Shown piece after piece: positions 47,401-61,000 of a DNA stretch of 64,000 nt. The DNA is taken from NCBI GenBank assembly GCA_954871525.1, contig OX940869.1, forward strand, positions 24,332,001 through 24,396,000, read 5' to 3'. The position numbers were made by a program, and so were the translations under genes. Origin of the DNA: Parietaria judaica. Its lineage: Eukaryota > Streptophyta > Magnoliopsida > Rosales > Urticaceae. Positions within the stretch are counted from its first letter, which is position 1. Each line of letters begins with the position of its first letter. The notes beneath the pieces are model-generated. The model had not been told where the DNA came from. It saw nothing but the letters and a program-made list of their open reading frames with translations, and did not search any database.

Positions 47401-50400
47401 TCCACTATAAACCCGAGGCTGCACTCTTTAGTGATACAGTATATATTATTCCCTTTATTACAGCAGGGTGTCCATTGATACAATCAAATTCGGGTTATTG
47501 ATCTTTCACTTGATGATCCACACACGAGCAGGCGGTTTCTACCGTTATGCCCCTCATTGCATTTTCATCCTTGACTCAGTCAGTAATATTATGAGTGACC
47601 CACTTATGGTTTCGATTCATAAGTTGCGCACGGGTACCTCTCACGTCTCACCAGCGACAATCAAGGTTATCATCATGACTCTGAAGAGAGCTGTGTGATG
47701 CTCATGTCTATGACCAAGCTACCCTTACTGCTGACTATCATGCTCCCAAAATAATAGTGTTGGGAACAACGGTAATATATTGTGTTCTTTAACGGTTAAA
47801 TCAAAGAACAATCAAGCCAGCAGCTCGGACTCAAGACCACTCAGGACTTAGATCGAATATCCATTTGATCATCTACTAGTGACTCAACTCCAAGTTATCA
47901 GTGACGGTCTTATATGATAACTTCCGGAGTTTAAGTCAGGTCCAGTCCAGCATGATGACACTTCATACTTAATGCACTTCTAGTGAGTGTGACACACACA
48001 AAATCCAGAATAGGATTGTCACTTAGTCACATTAATGACCTTGAACGATTAATGGGCTCCCACCCAGTTAATCAGGTCACGGACATTTTAAGTTCATTTA
48101 TTAATTATTAATTCTTCTTCACATTGACTCTGTTGTGATAATAATTCATAATTGCATCCTTTATGAACTAAGGATCAAACATTCTATTTTACTCTACCAG
48201 AAACTATAATAAGATTATCATAATAAGCATCATCTTTATTCAACGTCTTATCATAATCTTTTACAAATGGATAAAAATATCTTTTTTAAGGACACATATG
48301 TCCAACACATGGACCCGTATCACTTAAGCTCCAACGAACTGCTAGGGTGTTCGTCAAACCTCGGTGTTATTCCACTATAAACCCGAGGCTGCACTCTTTA
48401 GTGATAAAGTATATATTATTCCCTTTATTACAGCAGGGTGTCCATTGATACAATCAAATTCGGGTTATTGATCTTTCACTTGATGATCCACACACGAGCA
48501 GGCGGTTTCTACCGTTATGTCCATTATTGCATTTTCATCCTTGACTCAGTCAGTAATATTATGAGTGACCCACTTATGGTTTTGATTCATAAGTTGCGCA
48601 TGGGTACCTCTCACTTCTCACCACCGACAATCAAGGTTATCATCATGAATCTGAAGAGAGCTGTGTGATGCCCATGTCTATGACCAAGCTACCCTTACTG
48701 CTGACTATCATGCTCCCAAAATAATAGTGTTGGGAACAACGGTAATAAATTGTGTTCTTTAACGGTTAAATCAAAGAACAATCAAGCCAGCAGCTCGGAC
48801 TCAAGACCACTCAGGACTTAGATCGAATATCCATTTGATCATCTACTAGTGACTCAACTCCAAGTTATCAGTGACAGTCTAATATGATAACTTCCGGAGT
48901 TTAAGTCAGGTCCAGTCCAGCATGATGACACTTCATACTTAATGCACTTCTAGTGAGTGTGACACACACAAAATCCAGAATAGGATTGTCACTTAGTCAC
49001 ATTAATGACCTTGAACGATTAATGGGCTCCCACCCAGTTAATCAGGTCACGGACATTTTAAGTTCATTTATTATGATTATTAATTCTTCTTCACATTGAC
49101 TCTGTTGTGATAATAATTCATAATTGCATCCTTTATGAACTAAGGATCAAACATTCTATTTTACTCTACCAGAAACTATAATAAGATTATCATAATAAGC
49201 ATCATCTTTATTCAACGTCTTGTCATAATCTTTTACAAATGGATAAAAATATCTTGTTTAAGGACACATATGTCCAACACTTGGACCCGTAACACTTAAG
49301 CTCCAACGAACTGCTAGGGTGTTCGTCAAACCTCGGTGTTATTCTACTATAAACCCGAGGCTGCACTCTTTAGTGATACAGTATATATTATTCCCTTTAT
49401 TACAGCAGGGTTTCCATTGATACAATCAAATTCGGGTTATTGATCTTTCACTTGATGATCCACACACGAGCAGGCGGTTTCTACTGTTATGCCCCTCATT
49501 GCATTTTCATCCTTGACTCAGTCAGTAATATTATGAATGACCCACTTATGGTTTCGATTCATAAGTTGCGCACGGGTACCTCTCACGTCTCACCACCGAC
49601 AATCAAGGGAATCATCATGACTCTGAAGAGAGCTGTGTGATGCCCATGTCTATGACCAAGCTACCCTTACTGCTGACTATCATGCTCCCAAAATAATAGT
49701 GTTGGGAACAACGGTAATATATTGTGTTCTTTAACGGTTAAATCAAAGAACAATCAAGCCAGCAGCTCGGACTCAAGACCACTCAGGACTTAGATCGAAT
49801 ATCCATTTGATCATCTACTAGTGACTCAACTCCAAGTTATCAGTGACGGTCTTATATGATAACTTCCGGAGTTTAAGTCAGGCCCAGTCCAGCATGAAGA
49901 CACTTCATACTTAATGCACTTCTAGTGAGTGTGACACACACAAAATCCAGAATAGGATTGTCACTTAGTCACATTAATGACCTTGTACGATTAATGGGCT
50001 CCCACCCAGTTAATCAGGTCACGGACATTTTAAGTTCATTTATTATGATTATTAATTCTTCTTCACATTGACTCTGTTGTGATAATAATTCATAATTGCA
50101 TCCTTTATGAACTAAGGATCAAACATTCTATTTTACTCTACCAGAAACTATAATAAGATTATCATAATAAGCGTCATCTTTATTCAACGTCTTGTCATAA
50201 TCTTTTACAAATGGATAAAAATATCTTGTTTAAGGACACGTATGTCCAACACATGGACCCGTATCACTTAAGCTCCAACGAACTGCTAGGGTGTTCGTCA
50301 AACCTCGGTGTTATTCTACTATAAACCCGAGGCTGCACTCTTTAGTGATACAGTATATATTATTCCCTTTATTACAGCAGGGTGTCCATTGATACAATCA

Positions 50401-51223
50401 AATTCGGGTTATTGATCTTTCACTTGATGATCCACACACGAGCAGGCGGTTTCTACCGTTATGCCCCTCATTGCATTTTCATCCTTGACTCAGTCAGTAA
50501 TATTATGAGTGACCCACTTATGGTTTCGATTCATAAGTTGCGCACGGGTACCTCTCACGTCTCACCACCGACAATCAAGGTTATCATCATGACTCTGAAG
50601 AGAGCTGTGTGATGCCCATGTCTATGACCAAGCTACCCTTACTGTTTACTATCATGCTCCCAAAATAATAGTGTTGGGAACAACGGTAATATATTGTGTT
50701 CTTTAACGGTTAAATCAAAGAACAATCAAGCCAGCAGCTCGGACTCAAGACCACTCAGGACTTAGATCGAATATCCATTTGATCATCTACTAGTGACTCA
50801 ACTCCAAGTTATCAGTGACGGTCTTATATGATAACTTCCGGAGTTTAAGTCAGGCCCAGTCCAGCATGAAGACACTTCATACTTAATGCACTTCTAGTGA
50901 GTGTGACACACACAAAATCCAGAATAGGATTGTCACTTAGTCACATTAATGACCTTGTACGATTAATGGGCTCCCACCCAGTTAATCAGGTCACGGACAT
51001 TTTAAGTTCATTTATTATGATTATTAATTCTTCTTCACATTGACTCTGTTGTGATAATAATTCATAATTGCATCCTTTATGAACTAAGGATCAAACATTC
51101 TATTTTACTCTACCAGAAACTATAATAAGATTATCATAATAAGCATCATCTTTATTCAACGTCTTGTCATAATCTTTTACATATGGATAAAAATATCTTG
51201 TTTAAGGACACATATGTCCAACA
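44422..51223 (-). repeat. Array zone 3: units 13-19, mixed monomers
   Basis: Mostly one type (CACGTCTCACCACC, AACAACGGT), with private changes: a stop from TTGAATTTTC in unit 13, CATGATGACAC and TTGAACGATT in units 16-17, and a 4-bp loss near 48102 in unit 16. From about here on the junction reads ACACATATGTCC in most units, where zone 2 has ACACGTATGTCC. Confidence 0.75.
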
Positions 51224-54200
51224 CATGGACCCGTATCACTTAAGCTCCAACGAACTGCTAGGGTGTTCGTCAAACCTCGATGTTATTCCACTATAAACCC
51301 GAGGCTGCACTCTTTAGTGATACAGTATATATTATTCCCTTTATTACAGCAGGGTGTCCATTGATACAATCAAATTCGGGTTATTGATCTTTCACTTGAT
51401 GATCCACACACGAGCAGGCGGTTTCTACCGTTATGCCCCTCATTGCATTTTCATCCTTGACTCAGTCAGTAATATTATGAGTGACCCACTTATGGTTTCG
51501 ATTCATAAGTTGCGCACGGGTACCTCTCACGTCTCACCACCGACAATCAAGGGAATCATCATGACTCTGAAGAGAGCTGTGTGATGCCCATGTCTATGAC
51601 CAAGCTACCCTTACTGCTGACTATCATGCTCCCAAAATAATAGTGTTGGGAACAACGGTAATATATTGTGTTCTTTAACGGTTAAATCAAAGAACAATCA
51701 AGCCAGCAGCTCGGACTCAAGACCACTCAGGACTTAGATCGAATATCCATTTGATCATCTACTAGTGACTCAACTCCAAGTTATCAGTGACGGTCTTATA
51801 TGATAACTTCCGGAGTTTAAGTCAGGTCCAGTCCAGCATGATGACACTTCATACTTAATGCACTTCTAGTGAGTGTGACACACACAAAATCCAGAATAGG
51901 ATTGTCACTTAGTCACATTAATGACCTTGAACGATTAATGGGCTCCCACCCAGTTAATCAGGTCACGGACATTTTAAGTTCATTTATTATGATTATTAAT
52001 TCTTCTTCACATTGACTCTGTTGTGATAATAATTCATAATTGCATCCTTTATGAACTAAGGATCAAACATTCTATTTTACTCTACCAGAAACTATAATAA
52101 GATTATCATAATAAGCATCATCTGTATTCAACGTCTTGTCATAATCTTTTACAAATGGATAAAAATATCTTGTTTAAGGACACATATGTCCAACACATGG
52201 ACCCATATCACTTAAGCTCCAACGAACTACTAGGGTGTTTGTCAAACCTAGGTGTTATTCCACTATAAACCCGAGGCTGCACTCTTTAGTGATACAGTAT
52301 ATATTATTCCCTTTATTACAGCAGGGTGTCCATTGATACAATCAAATTCGGGTTATTGATCTTTCACTTGATGATCCACACACGAGCAGGCGGTTTCTAC
52401 CGTTATGCCCCTCATTGCATTTTCATCCTTGACTCAGTCAGTAATATTATGAGTGACCCACTTATGGTTTCGATTCATAAGTTGCGCACGGGTACATCTC
52501 ACGTCTCACCACCGACAATCAAGGGAATCATCATGACTCTGAAGAGAGCTGTGTGATGCCCATGTCTATGACCAAGCTACCCTTACTGCTGACTATCATG
52601 CTCCCAAAATAATAGTGTTGGGAACAACGGTAATATATTGTGTTCTTTAACGGTTAAATCAAAGAACAATCAAGCCAGCAGCTCAGACTCAAGACCACTC
52701 AGGACTTAGATCGAATATCCATTGATCATCTACTAGTGATTGAACTCGAAGTTATCAGTGACGGTCTTATATGATAACTTCCGGAGTTTAAGTCAGGTCC
52801 AGTCCAGCATGAAGACAGTTCATACTTAATGCACTTCTAGGGAGTGTGACACACACAAAATCCAGAATAGGATTGTCGCTTAGTCACATTAATGACCTTG
52901 TACGATTAATGGGCTCCCACCCAATTAATCAGGTCACGGACATTTTAAGTTCATTTATTATAATTATTAATTCTTCTTCACATTGACTCTGTTGTGATAA
53001 TAATTCATAATTGCATCCTTTATGAACTAAGGATCAAACATTCTATTTTACACTACCAGAAACTATAATAAGATTATCATAATAAGCATCATCTTTATTC
53101 AACGTCTTGTCATAATCTCTTACAAATGGATAAAAATACCTTGTTTAAGGACACATATGTCCAACACATGGACCCGTATCACTTAAGCTCCAACGAACTG
53201 CTAGGGTGTTCGTCAAACCTCGATGTTATTCCACTATAAACCCGAGGCTGCACTCTTTAGTGATACAGTATATATTATTCCCTTTATTACAGCAGGGTGT
53301 CAATTGATACAATCAAATTCGGGTTATTGATCTTTCACTTGATGATCCACACACGAGCAGGTGGTTTCTACCGTTATGCCCCTCGTTGCATTTTCATCCT
53401 TGACTCAGTCAGTAATATTATGAGTGACCCACTTATGGTTTCGATTCATAAGTTGCGCACGGGTACCTCTCACGTCTCACCACCGACAATCAAGGTTATC
53501 ATCATGACTCTGAAGAGAGCTGTATGATGCCCATGTCTATGACCAAGCTACCCTTACTGCTGAATATCATGCTCCCAAAATAATAGTGTTGGGAACAACG
53601 GTAATATATTGTGTTCTTTAACGGTTAAATCAAAGAACAATCAAGCCAGCAGCTCGGACTCAAGACCACTCAGGACTTAGATCGAATATCCATTTGATCA
53701 TCTACTAGTGACTCAACTCCAAGTTATCAGTGACGGTCTTATATGATAACTTCCGGAGTTTAAGTCAGGTCCAGTCCAGCATGATGACACTTCATACTTA
53801 ATGCACTTCTAGTGAGTGTGACACACACAAAATCCAAAATAGGATTGTCACTTAGTAACATTAATGACCTTGAACGATTAATGGGCTCCCACCCAGTTAA
53901 TCAGGTCACGGACATTTTAAGTTCATTTATTATGATTATTAATTCTTCTTCACATTGACTCTGTTGTGATAATAATTCATAATTGCATCCTTTATGAACT
54001 AAGGATCAAACATTCTATTTTACTCTACCAGAAACTATAATAAGATTATCATAATAAGCATCATCTGTATTCAACGTCTTGTCATAATATTTTACAAATG
54101 GATAAAAATATCTTGTTTAAGGACACATATGTCCAACACATGGACCCGTATCACTTAAGCTCCAACGAACTACTAGGGTGTTCGTCAAACCTAGGTGTTA

Positions 54201-55109
54201 TTCCACTATAAACCCGAGGCTGCACTCTTTAGTGATACAGTATATATTATTCCCTTTATTACAGCAGGGTGTCCATTGATACAATCAAATTCGGGTTATT
54301 GATCTTTCACTTGATGATCCACACACGAGCAGGCGGTTTCTACCGTTATGCCCCTCATTGCATTTTCATCCTTGACTCAGTCAGTAATATTATGAGTGAC
54401 CCACTTATGGTTTCGATTCATAAGTTGCGCACGGGTACATCTCACGTCTCACCACCGACAATCAAGGGAATCATCATGACTCTGAAGAGAGCTGTGTGAT
54501 GCCCATGTCTATGACCAAGCTACCCTTACTGCTGACTATCATGCTCCCAAAATAATAGTGTTGGGAACAACGGTAATATATTGTGTTCTTTAACGGTTAA
54601 ATCAAAGAACAATCAAGCCAGCAGCTCGGACTCAAGACCACTCAGGACTTAGATCGAATATCCATTGATCATCTACTAGTGACTCAACTCCAAGTTATCA
54701 GTGACGGTCTTATATGATAACTTCCGGAGTTTAAGTCAGGTCCAGTCCAGCATGAAGACAGTTCATACTTAATGCACTTCTAGGGAGTGTGATACACACA
54801 AAATCCAGAATAGGATTGTCGCTTAGTCACATTAATGACCTTGTACGATTAATGGGGTCCCACCCAATTAATCAGGTCACAGACATTTTAAGTTCATTTA
54901 TTATAATTATTAATTCTTCTTCACATTGACTCTGTTGTGATAATAATTCATAATTGCATCCTTTATGAACTAAGGATCAAACATTCTATTTTACTCTACC
55001 AGAAACTATAATAAGATTATCATAATAAGCATCATCTTTATTCAACGTCTTGTCATAATCTTTTACAAATGGATAAAAATATCTTGTTTAAGGACACATA
55101 TGTCCAACA
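51224..55109 (-). repeat. Array zone 4: units 20-23, second dimeric block (~1943 bp)
   Basis: Units 20 and 22 share CATGATGACAC and TTGAACGATT. Units 21 and 23 share CGGGTACATCTCACG, ATATCCATTGATC (one T lost), GACAGTTCATAC, CTAGGGAGTG and CACCCAATTAATC. CATCTGTATTC recurs at about 52120 and 54061. The lost T explains the 971-bp lengths of units 21 and 23. Confidence 0.82.
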
Positions 55110-58025
55110 CATGGACCCTTATCACTTAAGCTCCAACGAACTACTAGAGTGTTCGTCAAACCTAGGTGTTATTCCACTAGAAACCCGAGGCTGCACTCTT
55201 TAGTGATACAGTATATATTATTCCCTTTATTACAGCAGGGTGTCCATTGATACAATCAAATTCGGGTTATTGATCTTTCACTTGATGATCCACACACGAG
55301 CAGGCGGTTTCTACCGTTATGCCCCTCATTGCATTTTCATCCTTGACTCAGTCAGTAATATTATGAGTGACCCACTTATGGTTTCGATTCATAAGTTGCG
55401 CACGGGTACCTCTCACTTCTCACCACCGACATTCAAGGGAATCATCATGACTCTGAAGAGAGCTGTGTGATGCCCATGTCTATGACCAAGCTACCCTTAC
55501 TGCTGACTATCATGCTCCCAAAATAATAGTGTTGGGAACAACGGTAATATATTGTGTTCTTTAACGGTTAAATCAAAGAACAATCAAGCCAGCAGCTCGG
55601 ACTCAAGACCACTCAGGACTTAGATCGAATATCCATTTGATCATCTACTAGTGACTCAACTCCAAGTTATCAGTGACGGTCTTATATGATAACTTCCGGA
55701 GTTTAAGGCAGGTCCAGTCCAGCATGAAGACACTTCATACTTAATGCACTTCTAGTGAGTGTGACACACACAAAATCCAGAATAGGATTGTCACTTAGTC
55801 ACATTACTGACCTTGTACGATTAATGGGCTCCCACCCAGTTAATCAGGTCATGGACATTTTAAGTTCATTTATTATGATTATTAATTCTTCTTCACATTG
55901 ACTCTGTTGTGATAATAATTCATAATTTCATCCTTTATGAACTAAGGATCAAACATTCTATTTTACTCTACCAGAAACTATAATAAGATTATCCTAATAA
56001 GCATTATTATTATTCAACATCTTGTCATAATCTTTTACAAATGGATAAAAATATCTTGTTTAAGGACACATATGTCCAACACATGGACCCGTATCACTTA
56101 AGCTCCAACGAACTGCTAGGGTGTTCGTCAAACCTCGGTGTTATTCCACTATAAACCCGAGGCTGCAATCTTTAGTGATACAATATATATTATTCCCTTT
56201 ATTACAGCAGGGTGTCCATTGGTACAATCAAATTCGGGTTATTGATCTTTCACTTGATGATCCACACACGAGCAGGCGGTTTCTACCGTTATGCCCCTCA
56301 TTGCATTTTCATCCTTGACTCAGTCAGTAATATTATGAGTGACCCACTTATGGTTTCGATTCATAAGTTGCGCACGGGTACCTCTCACTTCTCACCACCG
56401 AAATTCAAGGGAATCATTATGACTCTGAAGAGAGCTGTGTGATGCCCATGTCTATGACCAAGCTACCCTTACTGCTGACTATCATGCTCCCAAAATAATA
56501 GTGTTGGGAACAACGGTAATATTTTGTGTTCTTTAACGGTTAAATCAAAGAACAATCAAGCCAGCAGCTCGGACTCAAGACCACTCAGGACTTAGATCGA
56601 ATATCCATTTGATCATCTACTAGTGACTCAACACCAAGTTATCAGTGACGGTCTTATATGATAACTTCCGGAGTTTAAGGCAGGTCCAGTCCAGCATGAA
56701 GACACTTCATACTTAATGCACTTCTAGTGAGTGTGACACATACAAAATTCAGAATAGGATTGTCACTTAGTCACATTAATGACCTTGTACGATTAATGGG
56801 CTCCCACCCAGTTAATCAGGTCACGGACATTTTAAGTTCATTTATTATGATTATTAATTCTTCTTCACATTGACTCTGTTGTGATAATAATTCATAATTG
56901 CATCCTTTATGAACTAAGGATCAAACATTCTATTTTACTCTACCAGAAACTATAATAAGATTATCATAATAAGCATCATCTTTATTCAACGTCTTGTCAT
57001 AATCTTTTACAAATGGATAAAAATATCTTGTTTAAGGACACATATGTCCAACACATGGACCCGTATCACTTAAGCTCCAACGAACAGCTAGGGTGTTCGT
57101 CAAACCTCGATGTTATTCCACTATAAACCCGAGGCTGCACTCTTTAGTGATACAGTATATATTATTCCCTTTATTACAGCAGGGTGTCCATTGATACAAT
57201 CAAATTCGGGTTATTGATCTTTCACTTGATGATCCACACACGAGCAGGCGGTTTCTACCGTTATGCCCCTCATTGCATTTTCATCCTTGACTCGGTCAGT
57301 AATATTATGAGTGACCCACTTATGGTTTCGATTCATAAGTTGCGCACGGGTACCTCTCACTTCTCACCACCGACATTCAAGGGAATCATCATGACTCTGA
57401 AGAGAGCTGTGTGATGCCCATGTCTATGACCAAGCTACCCTTACTGCTGACTATCATGCTCCCAAAATAATAGTGTTGGGAACAACGGTAATATATTGTG
57501 TTCTTTAACGGTTAAATCAAAGAACAATCAAGCCAGCAGCTCGGACTCAAGACCACTCAGGACTTAGATCGAATATCCATTTGATCATCTACTAGTGACT
57601 CAACACCAAGTTATCAGTGACGGTCTTATATGATAACTTCCGGAGTTTAAGGCAGGTCCAGTCCAGCATGAAGACACTTCATACTTAATGCACTTCTAGT
57701 GAGTGTGACACACACAAAATCCAGAATAGGATTGTCACTTAGTCACATTAATGACCTTGTACGATTAATGGGCTCCCACCCAGTTAATCAGGTCATGGAC
57801 ATTTTAAGTTCATTTATTATGATTATTAATTCTTCTTCACATTGACTCTGTTGTGATAATAATTCATAATTTCATCCTTTATGAACTAAGGATCAAACAC
57901 TCTATTTTACTCTACCAGAAACTATAATAAGATTATCCTAATAAGCATCATCTTTATTCAACATCTTGTCATAATCTTTTACAAATGGATAAAAATATCT
58001 TGTTTAAGGACACATATGTCCAACA
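55110..58025 (-). repeat. Array zone 5: units 24-26, transition
   Basis: These share CGACATTCAAGG or CGAAATTCAAGG and GTTTAAGGCAGG. Unit 25 has CCATTGGTACAATC and TTATCCTAATAAGC-like changes that return in units 27 and 30. Confidence 0.7.
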
Positions 58026-61000
58026 CATGGACCCGTATCACTTAAGCTCCAACGAACTGCTAGGGTGTTCGTCAAACCTCGGTGTTATTCCACTATAAAC
58101 CCGAGGCTGCAATCTTTAGTGATACAATATATATTATTCCCTTTATTACAGCAGGGTGTCCATTGGTACAATCAAATTCGGGTTATTGATCTTTCACTTG
58201 ATGATCCACACACGAGCAGGCGGTTTCTACCGTTATGCCCCTCATTGCATTTTCATCCTTGACTCAGTCAGTAATATTATGAGTGACCCACTTATGGTTT
58301 CGATTCATAAGTTGCGCACGGGTACCTCTCACTTCTCACCACCGAAATTCAAGGGAATCATTATGACTCTGAAGAGAGCTGTGTGATGCCCATGTCTATG
58401 ACCAAGCTACCCTTACTGCTGACTATCATGCTCCCAAAATAATAGTGTTGGGAACAACGGTAATATATTGTGTTCTTTAACGGTTAAATCAAAGAACAAT
58501 CAAGCCAGCAGCTCGGACTCAAGACCACTAAGGACTTAGATCGAATATCCATTTGATCATCTACTAGTGACTCAACACCAAGTTATCAGTGACGGTCTTA
58601 TATGATAACTTCCGGAGTTTAAGGCAGGTCCAGTCCAGCATGAAGACACTTCATACTTAATGCACTTCTAGTGAGTGTGACACATACAAAATTCAGAATA
58701 GGATTGTCACTTAGTCACATTAATGACCTTGTACAATTAATGGGCTCCCACCCAGTTAATCAGGTCACGGACATTTTAAGTTCATTTATTATGATTATTA
58801 ATTCTTCTTCACATTGACTCTGTTGTGATAATAATTCATAATTGCATCCTTTATGAACTAAGGATCAAACATTCTATTTTACTCTACCAGAAACTATAAT
58901 AAGATTATCATAATAAGCATCATCTTTATTCAACGTCTTGTCATAATCTTTTACAAATGGATAAAAATATCTTGTTTAAGGACACATATGTCCAACACAT
59001 GGACCCGTATCACTTAAGCTCCAACGAACTGCTAGGGTGTTCGTCAAACCTCGGTGTTATTCCACTATAAACCCGAGGCTGCACTCTTTAGTGATACAGT
59101 ATATATTATTCCCTTTATTACAGCAGGGTGTCCATAGATACAATCAAATTCGGGTTATTGATCTTTCACTTGATGATCCACACACGAGCAGGCGGTTTCT
59201 ACCGTTATGCCCCTCATTGCATTTTCATCCTTGACTCAGTCAGTAATATTATGAGTGACCCACTTATGGTTTCGATTCATAAGTTGCGCACGGGTACCTC
59301 CCACGTCTCACCACCGACAATGAAGGGAATCATCATGACTCTGAAGAAAGCTGTGTGATGCCCATGTCTATGACCAAGCTACCCTTACTACTGACTATCA
59401 TGCTCCCAAAATAATAGTGTTGGGAACAACGGTAATATATTGTGTTCTTTAACGGTTAAATCAAAGAACAATCAAGCCAGCAGCTCAGACTCAAGACCAC
59501 TCAGGACTTAGATCGAATATCCATTTGATCATCTACTAGTGACTCAACTCCAAGTTATCAGTGACGGTCTTATATGATAACTTCCGAAGTTTAAGTTAGG
59601 CCCAGTCCAGCATGAAGACACTTCATACTTAATGCACTTCTAGTGAGTGTGACACACACAAAATCCAGAATAGGATTGTCACTTAGTCACATTAATGACC
59701 TTGTACGATTAATGGGCTCCCACCACGTTAATCAGGTCACGGACATTTTAAGTTCATATATTATGATTATTAATTCTTCTTCACATTGACTCTGTTGTGA
59801 TAATAATTCATAAATGCATCCTTTATGAACTAAGGATCAAACATTCTATTTTACTCTACCAGAAACTATAATAAGATTATCATAATAAGCATCGTCTTTA
59901 TTCAACGTCTTGTCATAATCTTTTACAAATGGATAAAAATATCTTGTTTAAGGACACATATGTCCAACACATGGACCCGTATCACTTAAGCTCCAACGAA
60001 CTGCTAGGGTGTTCGTCAAACCTCGGTGTTATTCCACTATAAACCCGAGGCTGCACTCTTTAGTGATACAGTATATATTATTCCCTTTATTACAGCAGGG
60101 TGTCCATTGATACAATCAAATTCGGGTTATTGATCTTTCACTTGATGATCCACACACGAGCAGGCGGTTTCTACCGTTATGCCCCTCATTGCATTTTCAT
60201 CCTTGACTCAGTCAGTAATATTATGAGTGACCCACTTATGGTTTCGATTCATAAGTTGCGCACGGGTACCTCTCACGTCTCACCACCGACAATCAAGGGA
60301 ATCATCATGACTCTGAAGAGAGCTTTGTGATGCCCATGTCTATGACCAAGCTACCCTTACTGCTGACTATCATGTTCGCAAAATAATAGTGTTCGGAACA
60401 ACGGTAATATATTGTGTTCTTTAACGGTTAAATCAAAGAACAATCAAGCCAGCAGCTCGGACTCAAGACCACTCAGGACTTAGATCGAATATCCATTTGA
60501 TCATCTACTAGTGACTCAACTCCAAGTTATCAGTGACGGTCTTATATGATAACTTCCGGAGTTTAAGTCAGGTCCAGTCCAGCATGAAGACACTTCATAC
60601 TTAATGCACTTCTAGTGAGTGTGACACACACAAAATCCAGAATAGGATTGTCACTTAGTCACATTAATGACCTTGTACGATTAATGGGCTCCCACCCAGT
60701 TAATCAGGTCATGGACATTTTAAGTTCATTTATTATGATTATTAATTCTTCTTCACATTGACTCTGTTGTGATAATAATTCATAATTTCATCCTTTATGA
60801 ACTAAGGATCAAACATTCTATTTTACTCTACCAGAAACTATAATAAGATTATCATAATAAGCATCATCTTTATTCAACATCTTGTCATAATATTTTACAA
60901 ATGGATAAAAATATCTTGTTTAAGGACACATATGTCCAACACATGGACCCGTATCACTTAAGCTCCAACGAACTGCTAGGGTGTTCGTCAAACCTCGGTG